Assembly: GCF_964355755.1 (NCBI RefSeq)
Contig: NC_092674.1
Coordinates: 22,036,001-22,100,000 of the forward strand
Direction of reading: 5' to 3'
From: Antedon mediterranea
Taxonomy: Eukaryota; Echinodermata; Crinoidea; Comatulida; Antedonidae
Length of the DNA: 64,000 nt
The position numbers were made by a program, and so were the translations under genes. The notes under the pieces were generated by a model, which saw only the letters and a program-made list of their open reading frames with translations, was not told the origin of the DNA and did not search any database. Below, one piece after another: positions 12,951 to 26,153 of this stretch. Position 1 is the stretch's first letter. Each line of letters begins with the position of its first letter.

Positions 12951-13190
12951 TTAAAGATGTATTGTCACCCAAAAACATGAAAAATGAAGATTAATTAAAT
13001 CAGAATTTGAACAGATTATTTTGTAGTTTTAATAAAGTTAATCACTTCCATAGAAAACAAAATGTTTCCACTTTCAAATAACATAATAAATGGTTAAATT
13101 TAACCATACATTTTTTATATCCAATTTTTTGTCAAAGTGGATAACTATTATGCGACATTACAATTGCATATTCAACAAATAATATATAAA
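12951..13190. mobile_element. TTAA-flanked MITE, copy 2
   Basis: It starts TTAA-AGATGTATTGTCACCC and keeps AAATGGTTAAATTTAACC, CCAATTTTTTGTCAAAGTGG and the ACTATTATG segment of the family. The right end is degraded. Confidence 0.6.
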
Positions 13191-13756
13191 ATAAATAATA
13201 TGAAAATAAATAATATCAATATATATAATAATAATAATAATATAATGTTAGTTGGTGTTCAAATCAAATTAACTGATAGCATTACTTTAAACATCTGTTT
13301 TTTAAATTGTATTTGTTATAGGTCTACATCCTGTAATAAGAAATACTGTATATGTTGATGTTTTGTTATTCACCTAGTGTATTCCCACTAACTTAACGTA
13401 TTTCAAGTTCGCAAAACAGTATAATCGTTTAGTATTATTATTAAAGCTATTGTTCTGAGAATAGTTTAGTATATTTGTTCACAGAAGAGCATATATTATC
13501 ATAAATCCGGAAAGTTTGAAATATTTGTACCATTTAGTACATCAAAAAATTGGTACTACAGATGTACTAGCATATCCTATAACACTAGGTCTATTGTTCC
13601 TCAGCCATGTAAACGGAAAAATACATAATGTGTCTATAATAAAAGGAAACTATCGTTTCGAAATTCAACCGTCATTATATTGCTTTATCCTACATTTGCA
13701 GATGAACTTTGATTTGCCTTGTACCATGATTGGAATTAACCTACCTCGCTGAAACA

Positions 13757-13945
13757 AAGAAAGATCAAATTGATATCCCTCATCTTTTCAGTATTTTTAT
13801 TTACGAATCAGGATCTCCGAAGAGATACTTTATTACCATATGATCACATCAGGCACAGAACAAACATTCTAAACCCGCCCGGTGATATATTTGAAACAAT
13901 AAAGATGAGGAAAGAAAGAGAGAAAAGGTCGCCCCAAGCCCATGT
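13757..13945 (-). repeat. SINE fragment (GGTTTAGA-tailed tRNA-SINE family)
   Basis: It matches the bodies at 62266, 62506 and 63690: CTCATCTTTTCAGTATTTTT, GATCTCCGAAGAGATACTTT, CTAAACCCGCCCGGTGATAT and GTCGCCCCAAGC. The tRNA-like head is missing. Confidence 0.6.
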
Positions 13946-14179
13946 TTCGCTCTAATTTTTCCTCCGAGTTCTTTATCATTTCGTCTGTAATCCGTTTGTA
14001 CTTTGAGGTAGTAGTAATAGTACTTGTCTGCACTTGGGTAAAAAATAAACCTCTAAACATACTTGGCCCAGAGTTGTGTAATTGCGGTTGGCGTTACCAT
14101 TCCCAGCGGAAGTAGAATGGGTATTGGAAATGTATTCAACCGAATCAGGCAAGGGTTGATCCTGTTGATTGACTTTATT

Positions 14180-14450
14180 TTAATTATCAGCCTTATCTAC
14201 GAAGATGGTTTCTATAGTTGAAGCTTGTAAAAACTCTGCATCTGGATTAAATGGATATATACCTGTTGCATAAAACCAGCTTATAGCATACGCGTCTTTC
14301 AATATTCCGCGAAAGTAAACCGTGTTATTTTTCTTGCCTGGACTTTTCTTGAGCTTTTCACGTGCCTTGTGATATTCGGATTTCAGTGACCGAAAAAAAC
14401 AATTATCCAGAGGTTTGTTGTGTGCGGTGGGAGGCAATACACATGTATGT
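14180..14450 (-). pseudogene. Tigger/pogo-like transposase fragment
   Basis: An 85-residue frame contains PPTAHNKPLDNCFFRSLK and, later, FYATGIYPFNPDA. These match the C-terminal part of the DDE domain in Tigger/jerky-type transposases (LDxxxFxxLK ... GIYPFNP). Nothing upstream continues the domain, so this is a relic. It lies between genes B and C. Confidence 0.65.
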
Positions 14451-15042
14451 CGTTTTCGTTTGCATACTTGATGAGTTGAAAACTAATAATTGTGATTAGT
14501 AGCACAGGCGAATAACACCAACATGGGGAACAAAACACTTTCTAAATCACATGTCTAACAACTCAGTATCAATGAACCATCACATTTCATTTTATTTAGT
14601 CTCAAAACGATAGATACATTTACAAGGAACAAGATAAAAAAAGACAAACACAACCAGACAGAAAAAAGGATTACCAGAAATTTAATCCTTATCTAGTAGG
14701 TCTCCTGCTATTGGGTCGCACTGATTCGGGAAAACAAAAACATTTAGAATATAAAAATGTGTATAGACATTAACAAATATAACTCTATAATTAATAAGAC
14801 ATAGCTTAACAAGTTTGTATGCATTATTCATAATATTTGACTTATTCAATCTGATAATGAAGGGAAGGAAAGTTATCACAAATTCATAAATTAATTATAA
14901 CATGTAAATGTATGTATTGCTATCATTTACAGTGTTTGCGTCCAATAATTCGACAGGTAAAGTGATTATTTATCACAAACGTGAGACAAAGAGACAACAT
15001 AGACTGCTGATGCTTTGAAAAGCAGCAGAACAGCTTGATTAT

Positions 15043-18041
15043 TTATACGCTGGGGAAGTATAGATCTTTCCTTAAAGTGTACTGTGGAGCTGGAGCCTGC
15101 TTCTTATCCTCTAAACCCCATTTACCAACTTCATAATTTACTTGTGTTAGAATATCTAGTATGTGATCGGTGTCATGGCGTTCCTCCAAATATTTTGTCA
15201 GATTTGTAATGAAGTGTGAACCAGTCTGGGGCCGAAATGATTTCTTTAGAGGTGTTGTCGAGTATCCAAATAGGAAATCAGCGTAATCAAAATATTTGTG
15301 AAGAGAACCATCCCCCATTTTTTTGTCTCGGCACGCTTGTATAAAGAATACTTTTGGTTTTGCATTCAGACTTTCACACTTATCTGCTCGTAAATTGCCG
15401 GCAAGTTGTAATACATTGCACATTTCTCCATCACTACCAGCAACTTCTCCAAGTCTACCATGAGACAACAGACAACAAACAAAGCAATCGTATTGTGAAT
15501 GATCTCGTCTTCGCATTTCGTCCATCACATTCTTCATCTCCTGAGCAGTTTGATTGCGTTTCACTTCGACAATGAATCCCAAATTTTTAAAAACACGCTT
15601 CAGCTTATCTGTTGAGAAACATACTATACAATTATTATCACAGCAGGTATATTGTTTTATTTTATACGGATACCTAAATGTCTTAATGTCTTTTATTTGT
15701 AAATTGAATGCTGGAAAAATATTGTTTACAGCTTTTTAAGTGTCTAAATAATATACTTTCATTTATTCTTATTAACACGTAAAGTATAACGCCTATTGGT
15801 AATCAAACACAGGATTACAGGACGCCTGTTATTCCCAAAAAGAAATTCAACATTCCTTATACCTTCATCAATTTCAGAGCTAGTTCTTTCTTCCAGTTTT
15901 CTTTTTCCTCGAAACTTAATGTTGTTTATTATTAGGCATATTCCACGAGGAATGCTTGTCATTTTGTATTTAGGCCTGTCACCACCTAGTATAATGTAAA
16001 ACGTCAATTATTCAATAAACTAATTAAAAATATGATTGATCTGTCTTAAATTGACAATTATAATGTTCGTGCATGCAGTTAAAGTTGTAGACATGAACAA
16101 TTAAAATCAATAACATACTTTGAATAGACCATTTTGTAATTTTAACAAAGTTAATCACTTTTCAAGAAAATACCCGGAAAAAATCATGTTTTCAATATAC
16201 AATGACAAAATAAACCAAAAACCCATTGGCTGGCAGTCCATATTCTTTGCTTTAAATTACAGTTTTTTCTGGTAAACAATTTTTTTAGATGCAATTTTTG
16301 TGTATAACTATTATGTGATATTAGAATGGAGTACTCACTAAAATATCTTTCAGGGGACAATATACCTTCAAACAATTTATCTGTCTAACTGTTGTTTAAC
16401 TCGTTTAGATGTTCATAGTTATAGCGAAATGACCAATTGATAATTATTCATTTTTTTACATAATTACTATAATCACTTCCGTACTCTGTTTAACATGAAT
16501 ATGCAGAGTCTCCAATAGAAAGTAAAAACATATTAATACTGGAGGTTCTAAAATTAAATATATTAACTATTTCGCAAATACCAATGCTATGTGTAAATAG
16601 CCACACTCGATAGGCGCAATGACATTGATGGTAACAAGAGTTATTGACAACGGAAAATATTATTTAGAATATTTAGAATAAAATAATAATTTTCTGTTCT
16701 CCTTATATACTCATAATAATTATAGAATAAACTATACTTATTTTATGATACTAAATAAGAATAAAGATGGTTAAAATATTTAAGGCGACAGACACTTTGA
16801 TTTAAATGTTCAAAAAGAGAGAAAGTACTACTTTATACCTTGTTGGGTCACCGTGGATTCAATCGACAACTCATTATGGAAGGAATGCACAAGATCGTCT
16901 AAGTCTGTTGTTATCTCGCTTTGGCTATCTATGAGAAGTTAAAAAACAAATAAACATTTCAATTAACTTAACAAAAAGGAAGTTACGTAAATTATATTGT
17001 ACCTTTTAAATGAATACACCATTTAGGAAAATAATCGGTTGAATATTTTTGATTCACCACTACTATCGTACGTAGGAAGAAATAAAATAATGTGCACTAT
17101 AATATTGAGGGTTGAATATTATGGTATTTGTTTTCGTCATACACACAATTGTTATGTATGTAATTTACTAATAGTTGGTTTTAATATTAAAAGATACCGT
17201 TTCTGGTGAATTCCTAAAAGAATTTTTTTTATTAAAAACAATATACTCATAAACATTCAGTATTTGTATAATATATAATGTAGAATCAGTGTGTATATGA
17301 TAATGACAACAGCCTACAATACATTACCTTGCTGCACTGGATTGAAATTACCCATGTTATCTGAAAATATATAACATACCATACATTTAAAAACTTGTTT
17401 AAGAACATTAGGAACATACAGTTAAGTTGGCATACGTCAAGATAGCCATTGAAACTGATCTATTTTTTCTTCTTCATCTTTCCCCATTAACCTGCTCAGT
17501 GTATTTTTTTTTCTCAGAAAATCAATGGAACATGATCAATAATTCACGTTTATTTTGTAAACGTCGTTAAAATTGGATAAATTAGCTTGACGAATTAAAA
17601 ATCACAAACTGTGTTCATGCTTGTCAGAAAATGTCATTGCGGTTAACTGGGATTGGAAATTTGGATTCAGAAATTAAATTCTACGTGACGCCAACATTAT
17701 TTTAATACCAAGTATAAACAAAATCTTTTTATAATTATTTTTAATGTTGTAATCCTACTTCTAGAACGATATAATTATCAATCCCATATATATTTTGTTT
17801 CAGCCTTGTTCATTTGAGTACAAAGGAATAATTTTTCTTTAGCCTATAGCGATTTACAGTATCATATTTGGTAATAACAGGCAAAATAATGTACTTTAAG
17901 GCTGTGGCGTTTATATACAGCTTTTAAGAATCTGATTATGATAAAATGATAAAATAAATCAATATTAACTAAATAATCTTTTTTGGAAAACCTACCAGAG
18001 TCTGCTGAAAGATCCCCACAAGAATCGTCAAAACTAGCCAT
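15043..18041 (-). CDS. Gene C: caspase-8-like cysteine protease, intact catalytic residues
   Basis: Five exons give 858 nt, 285 aa: 18041-17996 (MASFDDSCGDLSADS), 17360-17328, 16928-16839, 15985-15863 and 15608-15043. All introns are phase 1 and all sites are GT-AG. The 81-residue prodomain is short and acidic, with no recognisable DED or CARD. The caspase fold follows: PRGICLIINN, ERTSSEID, LSHGRLG with catalytic His147, FFIQACRD with Cys190, DFLFGYST, SFRPQTGSHF with the S1 Arg, and a C-terminus DILTQVNYEV...YTLRKDLYFPSV like caspases 8 and 10. The active-site pentapeptide is QACRD rather than QACRG or QACQG. Fewer than 20 residues separate the Cys from the p10 start, so there is almost no cleavable linker. 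Expected role: Asp-specific proteolysis in cell death or immunity. A 3.5 kb transposon sits between exon 1 and the leader exon. Confidence 0.85.
16095..16376. mobile_element. TTAA-type MITE, copy 3
   Basis: It contains GTTAATCACTT, CCCATTGGCTGGCAG, CTTTAAATTACAGTTTTTTC and a CAGGGGACAATAT right end. The TTAA is mutated to TTCAA. It lies in an intron of gene C. Confidence 0.55.
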
Positions 18042-18122
18042 ATTACTACAAAAGTATAGAAATGGTTTATTAAAGTGAATTTGTATAGCCAGGTACAATC
18101 CAAGCTTTGAATTGGCCATTTA

Positions 18123-21100
18123 GTGTAGGCTGGTATGTCGTTTATATGAATGTCGTGTATATTTTTTGTTAAAAGCAAACTTTGACTTTATTTCATATCT
18201 TGATAATATAAGGAATGAAAAAAAATATGTTGCCATTTTTTCAAAAGACCTTTAAAGGACCAAATTCAAGATGGCCGCCAACATTCAAATAACCCTATTA
18301 AAAATCAGAATATCACCAATAATACAAATTATGAATGTGGAACAAGTCCGTTTTGATGGTATTACTGTACCCATTATACAATCCTAACTATGTAAAGCGA
18401 TAATCTGTCGGCCATCTTGGATTTCAAAATGGCCGCCACTAAAAATTAAATTCTTTAAATAATTTTTTTTAAATGTGTGCATAAATTGTTGTTTGTACAC
18501 AATGTTCTAAAATTGTTGTCACTTCTCACAGGATTGTAAACTGTAAATATAAGGCTAAAGTTGTCAATGTCCTGTATAACAGATATATAATACCCCACTA
18601 TGACTATTAAATTAAATAATCGTTCAAAGTTGGAGTTGCAAAAGTATGGAACAAATTAACAATTTATATCAAATATTCAACATCAATTACGTCTAACTAG
18701 AGGGTTAGACCTCTAGTTCGCTAGCTCCCCTCTAGGAAGTGTAAACGAAGGTTCTCGGAAGGATAATGACTCGGGTAAAAATGTTTTAGAAGGACGTTCT
18801 CCTTGTACGTTTTCTGTCGGTTACCATTATTGAAAATGCTTGACATTTGAAAAACTAAACCTACTCTGTTTCACAGTGTCTTAGATGATTAATAACATTT
18901 TAAAGTATAGTCTTTATTGTTTAATAGGGCGGAGGTGGGGAGGCAGAGTTCATTTGAGGGAGATGCTTATTCGAGGAATTTTTTAGTTTTAATAATATCG
19001 TAACATTTATAATCAAATAAAATCCTCTAATAGATATGAAAAGTGGTAAAAAATTATAACAAATGCTTGGTAAATTATAGTTAACAGTGTAATGAATTCT
19101 ATTATAAATAGTATATACAATATTGTGTGTATAATTAATGTAGATGGGCGTTTATTAGATAGTTGGGTAGGTGGGGGGGGGGGGGTGTAGGCGATTATTA
19201 TTCAAAGTGATGTTTTATTGGGAGGCGTTTATTCAAATAAATACCATCATAATACATTATTTCATTTAAACATCTTTTAAAACTAACTTCCGCGACAGTG
19301 TAGGCCGTTTCGGCCCAAGAAGGAAGATGTTTTTAGACTGCTTGCAATATGGGCCCTAATGGGACACAGATAGCCTACAGTTATTCCTGCCAGCTTACTC
19401 AATAAAACTCGGCTATCGGGATTTTATTTTTTAACTACTGTACCTTCACACGCGCGGTCCGATCCGAAAATAAACAAAAAACTAAAATAGCTATAGCCAC
19501 TAACGACCAACTTAACTGAAACCAGGTAGTTGCAAGGTGAACCTGTGAACTCATCGTGAACCTGGAAATTACTTTGACCGCGTACAATTGAAATTGAGTT
19601 GAAAATCTACCGATGAATCAGAAATTTAGTTTTAAAACTCTTTATAATATATTCCTAAGATAGAAATATGGAACAATATCGTAATAGTGAAAACTGTTTT
19701 ACATTTCGCGGTACACCTGAGATAGTTCAGGTAGGTATCCAAGGCAGAAATTTGTTCCAAAGTTTTTCCATTGTGCTCGCCTATGTCAGAATTAACCATA
19801 ATTTATATATAGATTCTAAATTACAGATCTCATTTCTTTTCATGAACCTGAAACTTGACAGGAGACAGGACCACAATATACAACAAGTGCATTTATAACT
19901 TATTGTGAAATCCTGTATAAATATGTTAAATAATAAATGCGTTATTGCTATGTAATTCAATGTCTGAACCTTCAGGGCCATAGTCACCAGTATGGTTGGT
20001 AAGTTTTCAACCTGTCAACTTTTGGCAGAAGCTTGAAGGAAATACAGATACACCTCTGCCTATAAATAACCTTGTAAATGAATGAACTCCTACTTCTCAT
20101 CTTCTACAATCTCAACCAATTTCATTAGATATGTACCCCCTACAGAGAGACCAGCATTATACACTGGGTTGATGAGTGCACATGGTTGTGGTATAAAAAC
20201 TCATGTACTAGGGAAAGACAAGAATGCCTGGTGATGACTCTTGCCCAAGATGAGTGGAGGTGGACAGAGATGACATCAAAAAGCAATTAGTATGTCGACC
20301 CGGTGAACTATATGGCTTTTGGACATGTAGCATTGTGAGAATAGTGTTGAGGCAGGTGCTTTTGTTGAAACTGAACTTGTATTACCTATACAACCAGTGA
20401 CACAAATCGGGACACAAATATCTTAAATGGAAAACATCTGTAAAGGACAAAACCACACTAATTCTGCTTTCTCTCTACAACTTGCTTCTACAAATGCAGA
20501 CGGAGAAAGAGATTCTAAGTTAAGTATGTATATGAGAGGACATGTATGTGTGGGACTTGCTGGATTTACACCAATTGATCAGGGTCATTGAGCATGGTAT
20601 CATTGGAATAACACAAATTAATGATTTCATCAGAGCTGGCAAATCTAGTTAACATTTAAAGAGAGATGATATCCCGGTTAATGAAGAATGCTGCAATTCG
20701 CACAAAGGTGTTTGTTGGCCATGGCATGATGAAATTGGACAGAAAATGTTTGAGGCATTGGTAAAAGTCTTGTAGAAGGCAAACTGTCTATATGGGATCC
20801 TAAGAAAAAGACGAATATTGGCAAAAAAATATATATGACGGTGAATACAGGTGACAAACTTATCAAAGTAAAAGAAGACTCCTATAGAGATTATTTGCCG
20901 GTGAAATGAGGTCTTTCAGTTATTTTGCCAATTTGTTTCTGAACAAGGTTGTTGGGAACGGAGATCAGTCTGTGGAAGTTTGATGGATACAGTAGTAGAG
21001 AACGAAGGAAGGTCAACTTACTGTATCGCATTCAAGATTAGAAATATTTCATTGAAGGACTTTGGCAGAGTTAGTTGTCATTTAACTGAAGAAGTTTATG

Positions 21101-21654
21101 AGATGTTTTAATATGAAGAAGTGTACAGTCAGTACTATAGACCTCCTGATGGTCAACATTTTGTGTTAATCACCATGTTGTTGTCATAAGCATATCATTT
21201 TGTATATTTCAATCTAATTTTATTTAACAAGTTTTAATAAGAAATTTAACCCATTTAAAAAAAAAATGTTGTTTTATTTGATTTTATGTGATTTCAATCA
21301 ACGTCATAACTTGCACATGTTTTAATAAGAAATTTAATCCATTTTTAAAAAATGGCGGCCATTTTGAAATTCAAAATGTCAGAATACTAATGAATATAGG
21401 TTTATAATAATTCTTATATAGCAGAGAACCCATATGAACTTAAAATATTATTCATAATGGGTGTTACTTTGTCCAATATGGTACATTTATTGGATATTTT
21501 ACGTATTGGCGGCCATCTTGGATTTGACACCCTTAAGCTTTTTTAAAAAAATGGCAACATATTTTTTTCATTACTTTACATCCTAAAGACACTAAATCAG
21601 CTGGAATTTTGCTTTTAACAAAAAAATGACACGAAATTACATAGTGGCCTACAC
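18123..21654. mobile_element. 3.5 kb DNA transposon-like element with long inverted repeats
   Basis: The ends GTGTAGGC...GCCTACAC are inverted and flanked by TA on both sides. Similarity of the arms extends inward about 300 bp (TTTTTTGTTAAAAGCAAA; ATATGTTGCCATTTTTT; AAGATGGCCGCCAA). A long internal stretch (about 20000-21130) looks like decayed coding sequence, but I cannot assign it. It sits in the leader intron of gene C and contains a nested repeat at 18925-19245. No intact transposase is visible. Confidence 0.65.
18925..19250 (+). repeat. Nested copy of the GGCGTTTATT repeat family
   Basis: It contains GGAGATGCTTATTCGAGG, AATCAAATAAAATCCTCTA, GGGCGTTTATTAGA, a poly-G run and GGGAGGCGTTTATTC, in the same order as the element at 6000-6374. 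Ends are poorly defined. Confidence 0.55.
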
Positions 21655-21801
21655 TAATTGTTTTTTGTTTTGTTTTACGTAAGTTTCATAATAATTTACT
21701 TGTTTTAGTTTTTGTTCTCATGGCTTGCCGATGATAGAACGGAGTAAATGTATAATTACATCCTAATATGAGATATATTTGCTAAAAATTAATAGTTTTA
21801 C

Positions 21802-22130
21802 CTTTTTTGTAGAGAATTTATGTCTTTATAGTTATAAGAATGAATTCCACTTCGTTCCGTTTAAATATAACACCCTGACGACAAAATACCATGGATGTAA
21901 TAAAAGATATTAATAATTTCCGATCCTTCTTCCGTTGGAATAAGGATATCAGCTTTGAACCTGACAAATAAAAACCAATAATACACAAGCCCCAGTTTAT
22001 GTTTCAGCTCACGGTGTAACATCGACATATTATTAATATAGAACCACCGTTGTTCGGAAAACCACAAAATGAGTAAAGTAATGAAACGCAATTCTGTCAA
22101 ATATAAACACAAAATAATAATAACCATGGA
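21802..22130 (-). promoter_or_regulatory. Leader exon/promoter block of gene C
   Basis: The minus strand ends in donor AAAAAAG|GTAAAAC at 21802. It contains CGGAACGAAGTGGAATTC (also in gene D's block, and degenerate in the others), the GGTGTTATA segment and the CCATGG region seen before gene E. The coding exon of gene C has acceptor TTTTGTAG|TAAT-ATG, so this is read as its untranslated first exon and proximal promoter. Similarity to the other blocks falls off beyond about 22010. Confidence 0.45.
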
Positions 22131-22384
22131 TACACTAATTGTACAATAATCCAGTTTGACATTTGACCGGAAATATTTCTAATGAAACACATTGAGACCT
22201 GATTTATTAGGTCAAGTTCAATATTGAATATCGAAACGTGGCAGGCTATATGCGCTTGGCCTTTGACAAGATCGCCTAAAAATTAATAAATTTAAATTTA
22301 CGATACTTAGTATTGTATATTCTGGAATAGCCGCTCCATAATCTCTTTGATTTTTTTCCTTATATCTATATAGCCTACACAACT

Positions 22385-24889
22385 GGGTGTCTAGAAAACT
22401 CAGATCTAGAAAACTCAGATCTCAGATATCTGAGTTGTCTAGATCTAGAATACTCAGATATCTGATTTTTCTAGATCTAGAAAACTCAGATATCAATATC
22501 TGAGTTTTCTAGTTCCAAAATGGAACTAGAAAACTGGGATCATCATATGATTGGTTGGTAGGTCATTTAGATCATTCCATTATTAATCAGAAGGTAGGTC
22601 ATTTGAAATACTAGAGTATTATTAAAACTGATTACTGTGTACGTTTTCTTACTAATATTGTAACATCTACAAGCGGCCTACGGTTTAAAATAAATTGCAC
22701 GTTACCGTTAAAATGTAGGCTTAACAATTAGGTATGTACGAGTTGGTGTGGGTACGAGTTTGTTGAGGTACGTGTTAGTCAAGTTAGCCTAAGTTGGGAA
22801 TAGGTACGAGTTATTTTGGGTACGAGTTGACCACTGACCATTTTTTAGTCGCGTGGAAGCGACTCTATAGTTCACTATGTCGGTCGGTTGGTCGGTTTGT
22901 CTGTCTGTCGGTCTGTCTGTCGGTCTGTCTGTCTGTCTGTCGGTCCGGTATCACTATGCGTTTTATCGCTTTCTGACCTTATCTTGATATCAGTTTAATC
23001 TAGCTAAGTCAATTTTTCACAGAATATTCCTTATGGCCAGGAATCGATGTGGTTATGTTTTCACGGTGCGCAATAAAAAAATTACGCGGTCTGCGCACGA
23101 TTTAACGAAATCACGTTTGTAATCATATCTTCACAACCATGAATCACAATTAAATAAAATTTGGTACTCATAAATTTCAGGGCATAAATCATCATATGGC
23201 AATACAATTACGTGCGTAGCGCATGTAACGCATGCGTACGCGCGCTTAACATTTTCAAAATTTATTTTCGATGAAATAAGAGTACGTTTCAGGCAATTTT
23301 AAGCGTTTACAAAATTGCCATGAGTGCGCATATTTTTGCGCGCGCACTGCGCGTTAAATGTTATTGCGAACTCTTTTTGCCCGATTTCTGTTTTCTTGAC
23401 TTACTTTTCAACTCGAAATTACGTTATACGAGCACGTCAAAAGTGACAGGCTACGCACGTGTAAATTAAAAAAATATAAACGTTTTTAAACATTTCAACA
23501 TTTTTAAACATGTTCAGTAATTTCGGTCAGTATAGTTCACTATGTCGGTCGGTCGGTCTGTCTGTCGGTCTGTCTGTCGGTCCGGTATCACTATGCATTG
23601 TAGCACGCGACTTAATGGCTGTTGGCTTTGTTTTTTCTTACATAAGTTGGGACCCCCTCATGAAACGTCACAAAATAAACATGAATAATTCATCAGTTCA
23701 ATTTGTTGTTCCGTGTGCACCCAAGCGTATAGCAACAAGAAGTGATTACACAACTGCGATACGATACTTTCTACAGTAGGCCTAGGATTCAATTCACGTG
23801 ATTGCCTTCGCGCACTCTTCTTCGAGTCGAGGCTAATCGACAGCTAGGCAAGACATTAAACTAAGTAGTAATTCATTGGACATAGCCCAAAGAAAGCTTA
23901 GACCCACCAGAATAAAGAATGTGTATAATTTGTGTACTGTAATTTTTAATTCTGCTATTTTATTATAAAACAATATGCATGTACTCAAAGGAACTTTAAA
24001 AATGCGCGTATATGAACACACATGAGATGGGAAGATTAGACCCACGAGAATAAAAAATGTATTTTTGTGTAATGTTTATTGTTTAATTTTGCTGACTTAT
24101 TACTCTGACTGTGTCATAACTAAACTAACACACACGTCACACACACCAACACAGCTACTACTAGAATAGACATGGTTTAGAGACTATTAATTAGGCCTAA
24201 TAGTATCAATAGAAAGTATAATTTTAACACGTAATTCTTTAGTAATAAATTATATTAAAAAACCATAAACTAAAGGCTGATTATTTCGACAATCCACACA
24301 AAACGCCGCTATTCTATTATGAAATCGCACGCGGAAACCACAGCGGAGATAGGCCTAGAATCGTACCGCACTTCTGTAAACTGTAATCACTTCTGGTTGC
24401 TATACGCTTGGGTGCACACGGAACAGGACAATTTAACTGATGAATTATTCATGTTTATTTTGTGACGTTTCATGAGGGGGTCTTCAACTTATGTACGAAA
24501 AAAAAATCGCACCCGGGTCAGGCCTACTCTTCGCGATACATCGCGATAGCGACACGTTGAGCCTTGAATTGAGTTTGCTTAGCTAGGCTAGGCCTAAATT
24601 CTAGGCCTACATTGAAGGTGTATACTGTATTTCTTTAACATACAGGTCGCTACTACAAGTTACAATAATTATTATTATTAGTAAGAAAACGTATAATAGG
24701 CCTACTGTAGTATTTCAAACAAGCTACCATCTGATAATAATGGAACGATCCATTTGATGATCTGGGTTCTCAGATCTTGATATCTGAGTTTTCTAGATCT
24801 AGAAAAGTCAGATATCTGAGTTTTCTAGATCTAGAAAAGTCAGATATATCTGAGATCTGATTTTCTAGATTTGAGTTTTCTAGACACCC
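22385..24889. mobile_element. 2.5 kb fold-back element with 9-bp target duplication (Mutator-like)
   Basis: The ends GGGTGTCTAGAAAAC and GTTTTCTAGACACCC are exact inverted repeats, and TACACAACT flanks both sides (22376-22384 and 24890-24898). The arms carry repeated TCTAGATCTAGAAAACTCAG units and stay inverted-similar for about 250 bp. A second inverted pair lies inside (23630-23770 versus 24365-24505). The left half also holds a GGTC-repeat element. No transposase is seen. A 9-bp duplication fits Mutator-like elements. Confidence 0.7.
22845..23610. repeat. GGTC-repeat family element(s)
   Basis: AGTCGCGTGGAAGCGACTC followed by TTCACTATGTCGGTCGG and a run of GGTC/TGTC tetranucleotides, seen at 22845-22955 and again at 23525-23600. 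Between them is CpG-containing GCGCG-rich sequence resembling 49620-50060 (shared TATACGAGCACGT, AAAGTGACA). It lies within the fold-back element. Confidence 0.5.
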
Positions 24890-24898
24890 TACACAACT

Positions 24899-26153
24899 AT
24901 CCGTTTTGATTTCGATTATTCGGGAAATCTTATCATTACTTTATTATTATTTATATTTTTAGTGTAACTGAAACGTAAACAAATCTAAAAAAAAAAAAAA
25001 TAGGTTAAGGGAGTACAGGTATTACATGTGAATATTAATTATTAAATTAAATTTGCAATCACACTCGAAAATCGACCACTATTTTGTAGCGTTTTATGCT
25101 TATAGATACTACGAATAATAACATTAATGTTTTCATTTGCGAGTAAGCCTACCACTTTTATTTCAACCTAAAATCATACATTACAATAATGCTAACAAAT
25201 AAAAATACGTAACACTCTGAATTGTTTTTCATCTATAATAATTTCCTTTATTAATTGTTTTTTCTCATCATTTTTGTTTTAGTTATTTTTCTCGTAACTA
25301 TCATATTGCACATATCATATCACATGTTTTTGTATTATAATACCACAATATATCACGTTATAACCTTGTACATTTTACCTCTAATTCTTATTTCCATATT
25401 TTTAAAAAAATGTGAAAATTACTTTATTTTTGCTTCTACCTTTATACATGATTCGTAAATTGTAAAAAAAGCTATATAAGTTATTTAATGCATGGTTTTT
25501 AACATGAACAATATTAATAACGGTTGGCAGTTGTCAAATGTTTAGATTTTCTTCTAATCGACTGTGTAATATTAAGTTTGCAATATTTTCTCAATATTCT
25601 TTAATATAGTTAGTTTAATATAATAAAATATAATTTGTGCTACTTTACAAAGGTAACAATTTGACTTTATTTTATATTACATAGGATTCTTTAAGGAATT
25701 ACTTTTTTTAAATATTTTTTGTTACTGTTTGTACCTTATTAAACCAAGTTAAGTTCCAGTCATCCATCCTTGGCTCAATTGATTTCTTTAGTATGTTTTT
25801 TAATTTAACTTTAACAGGATACTTCAGTAATAAATCGGTGAATAGGCTAACCATATACATTTATGATACAAAATAATACCTAAGTGGTAGGTGATTTCTA
25901 AAATAAGTTATATGTTAATAATTAAATTAAATGATCAAAAAAGTATACTATAGGAGTCAGTCACGTCGACTATGACTTCGAAATGATTTCATTATTTGAG
26001 GCATTGCACATGCGCATCGTGTTCTTCCTCGGTCTTCTTATTCAATGTACACCTCAAAACATGTTAAAATTAACGGCGTCCACGTTCGGATTATTTAAAA
26101 GTTCCTACATACATTAAATCATATGGTAGGTTGCCATCGTTTTTGGTCGCCAT
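24899..26153. other. Intergenic, between the fold-back element and the end of gene D
   Basis: Strongly AT-rich, with homopolymer runs and short low-complexity frames only. I see no gene or structured repeat. Confidence 0.6.

Noticed and set aside
15354-15575. Plus-strand frames opposite the caspase exons (also 40934, 53202, 61778)
   Set aside because: They are antisense shadows of the conserved catalytic exon and have no motif of their own.
25255-25458. 67-aa hydrophobic frame
   Set aside because: It lies in AT-rich low-complexity DNA, where Ile/Leu/Phe-rich frames arise by chance; no start context or homology pattern.
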